A stretch of DNA of 64,000 nucleotides from Thelonectria olida (lineage: Eukaryota; Ascomycota; Sordariomycetes; Hypocreales; Nectriaceae): the NCBI GenBank assembly GCA_020736575.1, contig JAGPYM010000017.1, positions 1 to 64,000 on the forward strand, written 5' to 3'. Shown here in pieces: positions 19,848 through 31,319 of this stretch. The notes under the pieces were generated by a model. It was not told the DNA's origin, ran no database searches, and saw only the letters and a program-made list of their open reading frames with translations. Within the stretch, counting starts at the first letter, position 1; every line of letters begins with the position of its first letter. The position numbers and the translations under genes are program-made.

Positions 19848-21727
19848 TCATCCCGAAAGAGTACCGTTCGTCTTCCAGTACACATTGTAGTTGACCCAAT
19901 GCGCATTGTAAAACGGAATCAGCTTGACCGCTTCCCCGTCGGCCGTCGCCTCAAACTCCAGCGCGTCGCCCGTAGCCTTGATCGAACCCAGCTGCAACGT
20001 CGGCGTCGACGAAACCGTAGAGTCGCCGTAGTCCCCGGCTAGGATGACGGGCCCGTACGCAACCGCCGCCAGGCCTGCGTCGTCGTTGGCCGCCACCGTG
20101 TAGAGCTTCATCGGCAGCGCCACGGCGACCGGTCGCCCGACTTCCACGAGCGCGTCACGGATGCGTACGATCCAGGCGTCGCGTCCACGCTGACCTTCTT
20201 TCCGTTGACGGTGATTTTTGCACCGGCGGTCCAGTCGGGGATTCGCACTCGCAGCGTCCACCTCGCAGTCTTGCCTGAGATGACGAGCTTGGTCGAATCG
20301 CCCGCGGGAAAGTCGGTCGTCTGCGTGACCTTGATGCCGCGCTTTTCCCAGTTCAGCACCGACGGCGTAAACAAATTGACGTACAGCGACGAGCTGTCGT
20401 AAAAGTAGATCGAGTCGGCCAGCTTGGTGTTCGTCTCCAGCGCGGTTCCCTGGCAGCACCAGAACGAGTCGTAGTCGGTGCTCCAGGTGCCGCCGCCCCA
20501 GGCCGGTCCGACTCCGCGCCGCCCGCCGGCGTTGAGCGGCGTAAAGTACGTGACGTGGCCGTGGGCCGACTCCGGGTCCTGCTGGCCGAGCAGGTGGTTG
20601 AGCAGGGCGCGCTCGTAAAAGTCAAAGTAGCTGGAGGCCTTGGGGTCCATGAGCCACAGCTCGCGCGTGAGCTTGAGCATGTTGTACGTGTTGCAGGCCT
20701 CGCACGTGTCCTCGTTGAGGTACTTGGCGATGGCGTTGGGCGGGCGGAAGTGCTCCGACTGGCTGTTGCCGCCGATGGCATACGAGTGCGCCGCGACCGT
20801 CATGTTCCATGCGTTGAAGGCAATGTCCTTGTACTTGCTCGTGCCCGTGGCCTTGAACTCCCGCGCTGCGCCGATCCACTTGGGCACTTGGGTGTTTGCG
20901 TGCAGGCCGTTGAGGCTGTCCGTGTTGGCGGCGAGGGGATCGAAGACGGCGGCGTGGTCGAACCGCTGAGCGACCTCGAGCCAGCGCTCATCGCCGGTCT
21001 GGTGGAAGATGTCGGCGAGGACCTCGTTCATGCCGCCAAACTCGGTGCTCATCATGGTCTGCATTTGAGAGTAGGTCAGCTCGCTGGTGCGCGAGTCGAC
21101 CCAGGCAGCCAGGGACAAGAGCACATCGCGGGCCGTCTCGTCGCCAATATGTCTCCAGACGTCGAGGAGACCAGCCATGGTCTTGTGGACCGCATAGTAT
21201 GGCACGTTGCCGTTGCTCAGCGTGCGGTTCTCGAGACGATCAAACTCCGACTCTGGGAAGCCAGAGAGATAGCCTTCGTTGTAGCCGGCGTCCTTGTTGT
21301 TGTCCTGACACTTGGCGAGCTCTTCCGCAAAGTAGACGGCCCTATCGCGGCACTCAGCGTCTCCCAGCTGAGCGTAGCAGTATGCCCACGCATTGAGAAA
21401 GTGGCCCTGAAAGTGCGTTCGGAACGGAAAGTCTGGTGCGTCCCATCCGCCGTTGGCCTCTGCATCTTCCGTCGACAGGCCGTGATTGGAGCGGAAATTG
21501 TACAGCAGACGGTCGACATCAACCCACTTGATGTAGGTCAAGGTGCGGTCTTGGTTCTCCCGCCAGCGGCTGCTAGTCAGGGAGACTTGGTTCATGTCAA
21601 AGGCATAGGCCGACACGCCGCCTTCTTCATTGACGGGGTCAGCTGGGTCCGCGTGGGCGGTAGAAGATAGTGCCAGCAAGGACACGAAGTCCTGCAAGGC
21701 GCCGCGGCGACTCAGATGTGGAAGCAT
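19848..21727 (-). CDS. GH127-type (DUF1680) glycoside hydrolase, secreted, frameshifted
   Basis: Starts at ATG 21727-21725 with a signal-like N-terminus (MLPHLSRRGALQDFVSLLA, then AHA). It matches the beta-L-arabinofuranosidase (GH127/DUF1680) family: HFQGHFLNAWAYCYAQ, PYYAVHKTMAGLLDVW, GGNSQSEHFRPP, DTCEACNTYNMLKLTRELW and FWCCQGTALETNTKLADSIYF. The metal/nucleophile set is intact: Glu343, Cys345, Cys424 and Cys425, with spacing close to the known Glu/Cys/Cys/Cys centre of bacterial HypBA1. After WKSGDR (near 20129-20133) the frame is lost. The remainder, VAVALPMKLYTVAANDD to the end at 19848, continues in another frame, so one base is missing. Corrected length would be about 626 residues. 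This could be a real inactivating mutation, since only the C-terminal beta-sandwich is lost, or a sequence error. Likely acts on arabinose-containing plant cell-wall glycans. Confidence 0.85.
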
Positions 21728-23951
21728 CTTGTCGGTGTAAGTGAGGAAGAAGAGGTTGGTGGCTTCCGAATGGGACTGACCTAGGAAGCTGAAGGATAGT
21801 CTGCATTTATAGGACCTTCGGTGCTCAATCAGACCCAACCCGTTTCTTGAGATACATCTATGCCCGCTCATCAATACGAGGTAGTATTTCTCCGGCCTAT
21901 TCGCGGGATCATCCTTCCGATGCCTGCCTGCAAGGCACCAAAACGTGGGCATATGCGTTCGGTCCCATGTCATCTACTGGCGCGCATGTTTCTGGAAAAA
22001 TGCATAGTCACATCGTCAACAACATAGCTCTCGCGATCGCGCGGGGGGGGAGGGGACGGCACGGCCCCGCAAGATCAACCGAGGCGGGCATGGTGACGAT
22101 TGGTGCGGTAACTCGCTGAGGTTGCATCGGACCCTGGCAGACGGGGATCGCTCTTGAATAGGCTTCAGGATAATATGCCCAAGAGCCCAATTGGCCGTCG
22201 ACGCCGGAGAGTTTCCCCTAGTTGCAAAGCCCTCACAGCAATGGACGCTGTAAACTCTACTCAAAGACGGTGACAGTCGTGCCATGGTGATGGCGTGGCG
22301 GGTGGGTAAACTCCAGATGTGGTTGCAATGCGTCTTCCGCACCAATCTCCAAACGATGTGCATCCTCAACTTCCTAATAGCTATAAGCTTCCGAGATGCA
22401 ATAGTCTGGCATATTAACTAGGATACGGGCTATCACTTCGAATCTTGGCCTCAAAGGAAAGCAAGCCGGGGTTAGAAGCCGTCACCCAGACTCAAATCTT
22501 TTGGATTGGCACATCGGTGGCTGGCACTTTATCGTTTGGGTTTCCAAATCGTTGCCTATGTTGTGCGCGGTTGGTTACAGTGGGAATTGTGGGAAGAGAA
22601 TGGTTGTGCAGGAGCAAGTGCTGGAAGAATCCTAGGAGGGGAGAAGAGTTGGAGTGAGAGCAGCTTTTCGAAGAGGAAAGAATGTCACAACACGCGCAGA
22701 GTTTTTAATATCTGCTTTGTATATTTGTTTGTTAAAATTACAATTAGATTCATCCAGCTGTTGCGAGCTGTTTGCAACTGCGAGTCTGGTATGCCTATGT
22801 GGCAATGAATAACTGCCCTTGCAACTGGTGTTTTTGTCTCCGTCCGTATTCCTTTAGAGAGCAACTCCGTCATCTACCATATCAACAGCAGGAATACTGT
22901 CCCGATTGTGGCCATAGATGTGTCCGAAAATGAAAGACATAGCTTGATCCTCGATAGCAGCTTCATCGATGAGATCAAGTCGCGACTGCCCGCGAGTATC
23001 CAACACCCGGCGATTGAGGGCCGAGTCTATCTACCCAATGAGACTCCAGGGCTACCAACGTCTGGAAGATTGTGCCGCAATCGTATGCATCCGGTTGTTG
23101 GTTTGTCGTGATTCGTTGCATTCTCGGGACCCTCCAGTGCACCGCGAGCTTAGCACCTTCGTCTTTAAGAGACATATATACACTTCCCCAATCTAAGTCC
23201 AGAGAGAATTAAACATGGCGACTTTGGCTTCACGAGGTGACGAATTCCACTCAGGTTCAACGTCTGGCAGTTGGTCAGCTGTGATGCCCTCAGTAACCTG
23301 CAGACGAAACACGACATGTCGGGCCGCAATGCCGTTAGTTCATCTGCAGTCTCCATGCAATTCACACCCGAACCACTCAACGCCTGCTGCACTCGAACAC
23401 GACGGCAATTAGGATGCTCTGAGCCGCCATCCGGTTGCTATTCGATCTCATAAAGCCTTCATCCCTAGACCACTACATGATTTTGTAAACAACTCATAAC
23501 TCTGTCTAGCCCTCATAATCTACGCCTACCTAGGCTTTTAAGAGCCTTATCATCTGGTCATTCAATATCTAAGCGAGAGACGTCTTTCTAATTATCCTCA
23601 ATCCGTCTCTTGTGTCGTCGAGGCCATTATTTAAAACCCCTCGGCAAACCTCAGCCTTCCCGACATTATTAATCAATCCAAGACAGCGATCGCTTCACTT
23701 GACGTCGCGAATTCGCCCTCCGAAGTGAACAGATTGACATCAAAGCGACTGCATGAGACCCCGTTTCGCTTGCTAACCAGGGCATTCGGTGAACCTGGTT
23801 ACCCGAGACGACAGCTGTATTACTGTGCATTGCGATCTCGACAGACGATCCGAATACACGAGCACACTTATATAGATGATTACTTCTCCATTGATGCGTC
23901 CATTACATCAAACCCACCATCATACGAGCCTCTTCTCACTGCCAACCCACC
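21728..23951. other. 2.2 kb divergent intergenic
   Basis: Between the GH127 start and the alpha/beta hydrolase start. Small open frames only, none with recognisable content. A TATA-like TATATAGATG lies at 23869-23878, about 75 bp upstream of the hydrolase ATG, and a G-run (GGGGGGGG) at 22043-22050. Confidence 0.5.
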
Positions 23952-24926
23952 ATGACTAGTCTGAGGTACGACCCTGAATACTGGACGGCCATCGAGCCCA
24001 CTCGTAAAGGCCCCAAACCACCTCTCTTCAAAACGGCCCTTGAGATCCGCGAGTTCACCGATACCATCCTGACGCAGGTCCTGGGCGCGATCCCCTACCC
24101 ACCCGACATAAAGGAATCCGTCTACACCATCCAAAGCGACGACGGCGTCGAGATCCAGCTCACGCGCTTCGCTTCAGACGAGGTGCTCGCTTCAGCAGAG
24201 CCCACGCCCGCTGTCGTCTATGTCCACGGCGGCGGCATCGTCTCGTGCAACGTCAAGATATTTGCGCCGCAGATTGCCCGCCAGGCGCACGATGCCCATC
24301 TTCCATACTTTGCAGTCAACTACCGAAAGGCGCCCGAGAACCCAGCGCCGTGCGCTGTGGAGGACTGCTTCGCTGCGCTCAAGTACATCTCTGAGCACCA
24401 CAAGGAGCTCAACATCGACCCTACCAAGTTGGCCCTCCACGGCGACAGCGCTGGTGGTGGGATTGCTGCCGGTACCGCACTGATGGCTCGAGACCGCCAG
24501 GTCGCACCGCCTCTGGCCAAGCAAGTCCTCATCTACCCCATGCTGGACGATCGCACCGAGCTCCCTCCCGATGCTCCCATCCTCGAGCTCATGTCGTGGC
24601 AGTCAAACGACAACGTGATTGCTTGGAACGCATACGTCGGCGAGGACAAGCGAGCAAAACCTGATGCCGATATTTCGCCCTATGCAGCGCCGGCCCGAGC
24701 GACGAGCCTGCGTGGTCTTCCGCCTACCTACATTGAAGTCGGGACGTTGGATCTCTTCAGAGATGAGGATATTGCCTATGCGGCTCGCTTGGCCAAGGAT
24801 GAGGTCGAGGTCGAGTTTCACCTGTGGCCTGGTCTGCCTCACGGATTCGATGGAGTTACGACCACAAGCTGGTATACGAGAGCGCAAGAGGCACGGTTGA
24901 GTGCTCTGAGGACGATTGGTATCTGA
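23952..24926 (+). CDS. alpha/beta hydrolase, hormone-sensitive-lipase type
   Basis: Intronless, 324 residues, ATG at 23952 preceded by ACC. Carries the HSL-family oxyanion motif HGGG at 92-95 and nucleophile elbow GDSAGG at 164-169 with Ser166. The likely acid is Asp267 in GTLDLFRDED, and the histidine is His297 in GLPHGFDG. No signal peptide, so probably cytosolic. Members cleave esters of short acyl chains, and some act as esterases on secondary metabolites. It lies 4.9 kb beyond the LaeA-like gene and could be an outer member of the cluster or an unrelated esterase. Confidence 0.9.
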   Translation: MTSLRYDPEYWTAIEPTRKGPKPPLFKTALEIREFTDTILTQVLGAIPYPPDIKESVYTIQSDDGVEIQLTRFASDEVLASAEPTPAVVYVHGGGIVSCNVKIFAPQIARQAHDAHLPYFAVNYRKAPENPAPCAVEDCFAALKYISEHHKELNIDPTKLALHGDSAGGGIAAGTALMARDRQVAPPLAKQVLIYPMLDDRTELPPDAPILELMSWQSNDNVIAWNAYVGEDKRAKPDADISPYAAPARATSLRGLPPTYIEVGTLDLFRDEDIAYAARLAKDEVEVEFHLWPGLPHGFDGVTTTSWYTRAQEARLSALRTIGI

Positions 24927-25457
24927 TCTTGGCGATTTCTGGGAGATCTAGATTCCTCCGGACGGGTTCGGTCCAGGGCTGATGAGTGATGGTGCAATGA
25001 CTAGGAGAGATAAAACAAGCCAGCTTCTGACGCAGTACGGATAGTTTTGCGCGAATCCAAGACGTGTCCTGGTCCGAATACTCAAATGGCTGTGAAATAG
25101 GTGCTACAATGAGTTACTAGAATCTCAGACAACCACCTAGCCTCTGTCCTCGTTGAATCATGCGAGAAGCTTATGCGCATCTTGAGTCTCATCGATGCGG
25201 GGTGTGGAAGTTCTTCTCGGACTACCATAATGTCAGCACACGAGCAACAGATGTCCATCTAAGGCATCAAAACTACGACAGGTTTTAGATAATTGCAGGA
25301 GATTAGAGAGCGAGTCAGCTATCGCGTCCAAGGCCATCGAAGGACGATCCAAGCCGTGATCTCGCCACGTGATTGGTACTCTGGGCGTTCTGGGTATGTG
25401 TACCAATTGCTGATCTCCACCCAACGAACTCGCTACAATGGTTGTTCACAGCCATCT
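24927..25457. other. intergenic, hydrolase to tRNA
   Basis: About 530 bp. No gene supported; includes the hydrolase 3' flank and the upstream flank of the tRNA. Confidence 0.55.
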
Positions 25458-25540
25458 TCTTCCGTAGTATAGTGGTCAGTATGCAAGCTTGTCATTAACG
25501 CAATGCGCTTGAGACCCGGGTTCAATTCCCGGCGGGAGAG
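25458..25540 (+). tRNA. tRNA-Asp(GUC) with an 11-nt intron
   Basis: Full cloverleaf by hand. Acceptor TCTTCCG (25458-25464) pairs with CGGGAGA (25533-25539), with one G-T. D arm is GTA/TAT around TAGTGGTCAG. Anticodon stem CAAGC (25484-25488) pairs with GCTTG (25507-25511). T arm is CCGGG-TTCAATT-CCCGG, and discriminator is G at 25540. The anticodon GTC is at 25491-25493. The stem encloses 18 nt rather than 7, so an 11-nt intron (25495-25505) lies after position 37, the canonical place for nuclear tRNA introns. Confidence 0.93.
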
Positions 25541-25569
25541 TCGCCACACGCGGAGCAACACGTGAATTC

Positions 25570-25575
25570 TTTTTT
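25570..25575 (+). terminator. RNA polymerase III terminator (T6) after tRNA-Asp
   Basis: TTTTTT 30 bp downstream of the tRNA 3' end; T-runs of four or more end Pol III transcription. Confidence 0.7.
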
Positions 25576-27147
25576 GTTGATTGTGTTGATTCTTTTTGGA
25601 GTGTTGCGGCGTTGTTGTGAGGTTTTTGCGTGGATGTCGTTGGTAACGGAAGTACCCAGGAGGGGGCCACTTCATCCGGACAAGGCAGGAAGAATCACGG
25701 AATGTGGGCGTTTGCACTGCCGTCATGTCAAAGCCCCCGGATCAGGGTTTGAGTCGCGTGCGTCACTCAATGCATGTCAGCAATTTTGATTCATTGCGGA
25801 GAGAATGCATCGAAGGAATCGCCAACGAAGATTACCGTCGCACAAAGATGTTGAGACTTGAGGGACTGGGAAGTTTCTCGTGGAGGTATCCAGCCGCCAC
25901 TGCAACTGCACCCGCTGAACTGCAACAAGGGTCTGCTCTGTTCAGGTACATACCTGGGGCACGTCATCCCTTGCCTCTTATTTCACATGCGACGTCGCAG
26001 CCTATAGGATGAAGCACATGACATATTTCCTGAAGGGTCGAGACGTGCCGGAGATTTATTATTTCGAGTCCTCAGTTGCTGTTGGTCTTTGAAGGATCCG
26101 GTTCGTCCACAAAGGCTGGAGGACATGTAGGTTCGTCATACGAATAAGGAAGACGCCGACTCCATTCCACAAGGTCAGATGCTTGTTGCGGGGGCAATTA
26201 CGCGGTCTTTTTCGTTGGTGCTGTAAGACCTTGGACTGAAGGTGGATGAAAGGGGCTTGGACCTCATCCACGACAACCCCGGCCTCGTATGATTCAAGAA
26301 GAATGAATGCAGCTCCTGGACTATCACTACCAAAGCCAATTTGATTCAAGCAAAGAAATGCTCAAAGAATGAAACAATAGAGGCGCAGTCCAACCATCGC
26401 AAATGGTGCGTGCCGAGAAGCCGTTCAGGCGCAACAGCCAATGTACCAGTACAAGCCAGTGATGTGCCGTGATATGCGCGTATTCACTCCCCCTTACTTT
26501 GTACCCTGCCCTATGCGTTGTGGGATTACGTAGGGCAGTGCGTACGTCACTGTACAACGTCCGGCCGGGCCTGGTATCGCTGCGGGCGTCTCTTAGCGGT
26601 GTCCAGCGGTCTCCTCAGTGGACGGTCGCTACCGCGCTACTCCATAACGGGCGCTAGCGCATCGTCTCCCCCGGACCGCTGCCCTCTTGGGCAAAGGGGT
26701 GCGTGCCAGGCTTACGCGGGCAATTCTTCGCACGCCTTTTTGAATGGTGCTTTACGCGGAAAGCCTGTAAATCAATCTTGTCCTCCATCTTCCTCACCTT
26801 CTTCTCTTCTTCTTCCTCTGGTTTATGTTTTGAGCTAGTGTCCCTTATTGTTATTTTAGAGCTGTGAGGGAAAACTCAACTTTAATTCACTTCCTCTCCC
26901 AAGAGCCCGACCTCCAATAATTGACCCGTTGGTCGTTGTCGTCACCCTCCCCACCCCCTGGCTTGGCTTCGTCGTCGCAATCTCTCAATCTCGTGCGCTT
27001 GGGATTCTCGACTTGATTCACTTCTACTCTTGTCGATTGCTTTCGCCAAATCACACGACATTGTTTACGATATAATATTCTCAATCCAATCCGCTCTCCT
27101 CCTATACCTTCCTCCCTATCGCTACGACCTCTTCAACAAACACCAAC
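25576..27147. other. intergenic, tRNA to LicD-type gene
   Basis: 1.57 kb with no gene supported. The last 300 bp before 27148 are C/T-rich and would form the promoter and 5' leader of the LicD-type gene. Confidence 0.55.
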
Positions 27148-28172
27148 ATGCCGTCACTGAAATCACTGCTCCTCTGGGGCGTCGCCTCTCTTTCCACGCC
27201 CGTCCTCTCCTCGACTGTTCCTCCCCGCGATACCCTCCATAACATTCAGTCCTTATCCGACCGCAAACGCGCCGACTCGAAACCCAAGACTCCCAAATAC
27301 TTTCGCGAACCCGGCGGCAGCTTGGAACTCGGCCACTACGATATCCGCTACTTCAAAGACAAGGTCCCCTACGCAGAACACCGCTTCGTCCTGCGCGACC
27401 TCATCCGCAGCTACCTCACCACCATGAACAGCTACGGCGTCGAGACTTGGCTGGCCCACGGCACGCTCCTGGGCTGGTGGTGGAACGGGCAGACCATGCC
27501 CTGGGACTACGACCTCGACGTCCAAATCTCCAACAGCTCCATGACCTGGGTCGGCGAGAACCTCAACCGTACCGAGCACGTCTACAACTACACGAACCCC
27601 GACACCGGCGTCTTCGTCACAAACTCGTACCTCCTCGACATCAACCCACACCACGTTGACATTGACCGCGGCGACGGCATGAACATCATCGACGCCCGCT
27701 GGATCGACATGACCAACGGCATGTTCATCGACATTACTGGGCTGCGCGAGCGTGAGGCTGACCGTCCGGGCATCTGGAGCTGCAAGAACAAGCACCGCTA
27801 CAAGAGCCAGGATCTGTGGCCCATGCGCATCACCGAATTCGAGGGCGTCAAGGCCAGGATTCCTTACAACTTTGAGATGATTCTGATTGACGAGTACGAC
27901 ACCAAGAGTCTTGTCACTGAAGAATGGATGGGGTATGTTTGTTTACTTCCCGTTGATTTTTTTTTTTTTTTTTTTTTTGGAGCTGCAGAGCTTGCGCGGT
28001 AGCCCCTAAAAGGTTCGAAAGCTAATTTGGCCTCAGACACAAGTGGGATCGCGACATCAAAGTTTGGGTCAGGATGGACCCCGAGGAAGAAAAGCAGCGC
28101 AAACTCGAAGCCGCCGAGCGCAAGAAGCAAGAACTCCGAGGCCGTCCAGCCGCCACCGAACCAGTGAGCTGA
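27148..28172 (+). CDS. LicD / MNN4-type phosphotransferase-like protein
   Basis: Two exons, 27148-27932 and 28037-28172, 306 residues. N-terminal hydrophobic signal/anchor (SLLLWGVASLSTPVLSS). LicD-family core: VLRDLIRSYLTTM, GVETWLAHGTLLGWWW and the acidic motif WDYDLDVQ at 119-126, the nucleotidyltransferase-like Asp cluster. The C-terminus encoded by exon 2 is charged and helical (DPEEEKQRKLEAAERKKQEL), as in MNN4-related proteins. Fungal members help transfer phosphate-linked groups such as mannosylphosphate onto glycans in the secretory pathway. Several N-glycosylation sites (NSS, NRT, NYT) fit a luminal protein. The 104-nt intron is long for this window because it includes a run of 22 T. 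Confidence 0.88.
27957..27978. repeat. 22-nt poly-T tract inside the LicD-type intron
   Basis: Uninterrupted T run between donor (27933) and acceptor (28036). Could act as a polypyrimidine tract; length is likely polymorphic. Confidence 0.85.
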
Positions 28173-28632
28173 GGGACAAGTCCTATCTTGGATGCACTCC
28201 ATTGGGATATCGACTTTGCTCCACCCGCATCTCCAAACGATAAACCGGACCAAAGGCCACTGTAAATTTAATGCTTGCCTGTTTCTTGCCCGTTCTCTTC
28301 GGCATTTGCATGAAACGATACCTCTTTGCTTCTTTTGTTTTGGTACACATACCTCGGCGTTGGATAGGGAAACGAATCTTGGCGTTTAAGGCAGGCGAAT
28401 GCGCGGTGCCACATCGGCGACAGCGTTGGAGGCTGCCGGTCAGCGCCTAAAAATGGAACGTCCGACTCCATTGTTGGCTTCCATTGTTGGAATTATGTTG
28501 CTTCATGGCTGGATACCTGGATAGGATAGATGGTGGGAAATAAACGTGACCATGTATGAATATCACAATGCTGACCAGTTTGCAATTGCATGTAATGGAC
28601 ATCCTCGAAGTGGACGATGCGAGTGATGAGAA
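28173..28632. other. convergent intergenic, LicD-type / MLH3
   Basis: 460 bp holding both 3' untranslated regions; nothing else seen. Confidence 0.6.
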
Positions 28633-31319
28633 TCATATTCCAATAGCAGACTTCCTGGTATCATGCGGTGTATCCGAATTTACGGGCGCCGTCATCCACG
28701 CCTTCCACTTACTTTTATCTTCCCGTCTCTTGTTGTCCTGCCACCGCCCAAACCTTCCGCCAGCCCCGAGGTCGACTAGAGGCGCCATACTTGGCCGTCC
28801 ATGGGCGCACTGGAATGGAAATGCGCAACGTGACAGCCGTGAGAGAAGCTGCACGCACTCGTCATTTGTGAGGGGGTCGTTGAACATAATGGCACCTGCA
28901 ACCAGTCAGCAAAGGTTAGAGAGGAGCGCAAGGGAGGCATACTCCTGCAGGCTCTGGAATGTAGCATCTCAAGAATTCCTTGTGGGCAGCCGTGGAACCG
29001 CGAGATCCAAGGCGTGTCGGTCTGAGAAGTTGAGGCTCGTGGGTGAGAGATGTCGTTGTCGGCGAGATGCCACACTTCCTTGCGAAGGAGTTCGATAAGA
29101 AGCCGAGGTTCCTGGCGACAACGCTCTAGGATGCTGGGCGGCAGGCCAGTGGTAACGACCTTGCAACCATCGGGGTGCCGGCTCGACTGAGGAGGAACGT
29201 TGTAAACAATCCCCCAGGCAGCAAAGTGATCGCGGTGCTGGTCCAAAAGTTGGCGTTCTTTGGACGAGACCTCAAAAACCAAGGCTCGTTCCAGTCCCTC
29301 GACATTGGCCTTGGTCTCTCTGCTGGCCTCGTCACGAGCGAAATAATCCGTCATCAGGTCTTCCAAACGACAGCGCTCATCCACGGCATGTTGGTCGAGC
29401 ATGATCAAGGCAGAGGTAGGGTTAGTCGCTGAGGAATCCTTCGGTGCGGTGTCCTCCAGCGGCAGCTTGACGAGGATGAATTTGCGGTCGACTTGTGATA
29501 TCACTGTTGCATGGGCCAAGGCACGTCGGGATACTCGGCCGTGGAGGCTCACTGAAGCCGCATCGAAGCCTATGTCGTGTCTTTTCTGGCCGCGCCGGTG
29601 TAAAGACTCGTCGTCTACAATCCTGGGAACTTCGGGTTCTGTTGCCTCAAAGATTGGGTTCTCCCACGACTTCATAACGTTTTGAAGCCAGGTACTGCGC
29701 TGAGGTTTAGGTTGCCCATTTGCAGGGTCGCCAGCTGGGGTTCTCAGTGTTTCCGATAGCGGTGTGTCTGACGCAGGCAAGCCGCTGTCATTGACGGTCA
29801 AGATCGTAGGCCTAGAACATTTGACACCATTTTCCTCGGGGTCATCAAAGGGTTTGCGCAAGAGCTTTCCCCCTTCGCCAACCAAGAGAGCTGCAGGCTT
29901 ACTGCCTTCAGTGGTCTTGGTAGGTTTCGATGCAGTTGCTCTCCCAACCTTGACTCGATTCCAGTCATCAAATGGGCTGTCGGCTCTCGGTTGCGATTCT
30001 GACTCTGGATGTCGAGGAACGGAACTGGCCCTCGATCTGCTGGCCGGTGTTAATCGCTTAGACTTCTTCGATCGGCCAACTGTTTTCGAGGTGGAGAAAA
30101 CAGACTCGTCAGGGGACAAATGAACTTTTCGGGGTCGAAAGTGATGTTTCTTGAGGAACCCATAGCATGTTGCCTTGAGGAGATCAAGAATGGCTGTCAA
30201 GGTTTGGCTCTGACTCTCAAGTTTGTGCACTGCATCTACATCATGGCCAGTAGCCATAATTTTAAAGTAGAACATGGGCCATCTCTCGATACCTTTGCGA
30301 CTTCGCAGTTCGTTGCCGGTGAAATCGTCCAGCTTTGGATCTTGTGGTTGAGCATTGTCTCCATCGACAACTCCAAAGCTAGAATTTTGGAACACTCGGT
30401 TGATCTCTTCGTAGACCACGTCAGTCCCATATTCGTTCATCATGGGATGAATACCCAGGCTGACGAATTGGGACCTGCGGGTTGCAGCTGGGGTTTCGCA
30501 GATGCAGCCTTTGATGGTAATGGACCCTGAGGATGCCGAGATGGGAACCCAGGAGTCTACTTCGCTCGAGTCCATTAGAGAGGCTTGGCCAAGTAGCCTT
30601 GATGTTCGAGATACCATGTCTTGCTTTTCCGAAGGACGAAACCGAACCTCGCGCTGCGTCGTAGCACTCTTGAGTGAGACGGTAACTGCCGATGGCCAAG
30701 AAAGAAGCAAAGCTACCACCTCCCGGAGCAGTTTTGTCCATTCCCTGTCGGAAACTGATCTCTCGTGCGCGGCAGCTCGTTGCTTCACTCTGACAGGCAT
30801 TGCGCCAAACAAATCTCGAACGACGACCCTGGTTCCATGGTCAAAGTTGATGATTCGTTGTTCCGGGGGTGCTGGGAGATTCCTGGACAGGACCGTCGAG
30901 TTATGGATAGTGACAGAATTGTGAGACAGATTGCCATTGTGACGAGAAGAAACAGACAGCAACGAGAGGGTTGCTAGAGACGCCAGGAAATCTCCATGCT
31001 TCCCGTGGATGGTTGCTCGGGGAGGTAATCGCGATGTATCTATCTTCTAATTAGCAGATCCCAGGTCCGACGTGGCTTCTGACATACGGTGAAGCTTTCC
31101 TATTCCACCAGTGTCTTTGAACTCTTCAGGCGAAATACCTGAGCCATTGTCCTCAACGGTGCAGTTACCCCGAGCGTAGTCGATGGAAATATTGACCTTT
31201 GAAGCGCCAGCATCGAGAGCATTGGCAAGAAGACCACAAACTACCCCGTTGAGGGACGTGATGGTGACGGAAGACTTGAGCTTGTCGACGACATGGCTTG
31301 GAAGCTGTCGGATGGACAT
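28633..31319 (-). CDS. MLH3: DNA mismatch repair / crossover endonuclease MLH3
   Basis: Three exons on the minus strand: 31319-31088, 31039-28943 and 28895-28633, 863 residues. N-terminal GHKL ATPase: [12 protein letters not shown] (33-44), VEDNGSGI (55-62) and, across intron 1, GGIGKLHHTSR, then [21 protein letters not shown] as in MLH3 rather than PMS1. C-terminal metal endonuclease motif [12 protein letters not shown] at about 625-636 fits DQHAx2Ex4E exactly. The ACR motif spans intron 2 (HSRACRS then AIMFNDPLT), followed by a Cys-containing [15 protein letters not shown], the CxH ligand pair. All catalytic elements look intact. MLH3 pairs with MLH1 in meiotic crossover resolution and minor mismatch repair in the nucleus. 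Intron 1 uses the second of two nearby AGs (31040), the one that keeps GKLHHTS. Confidence 0.93.

Noticed and set aside
20555..21670. 371-codon plus-strand frame
   Set aside because: Antisense shadow of the GC-rich GH127 gene, which has clear family motifs on the minus strand.
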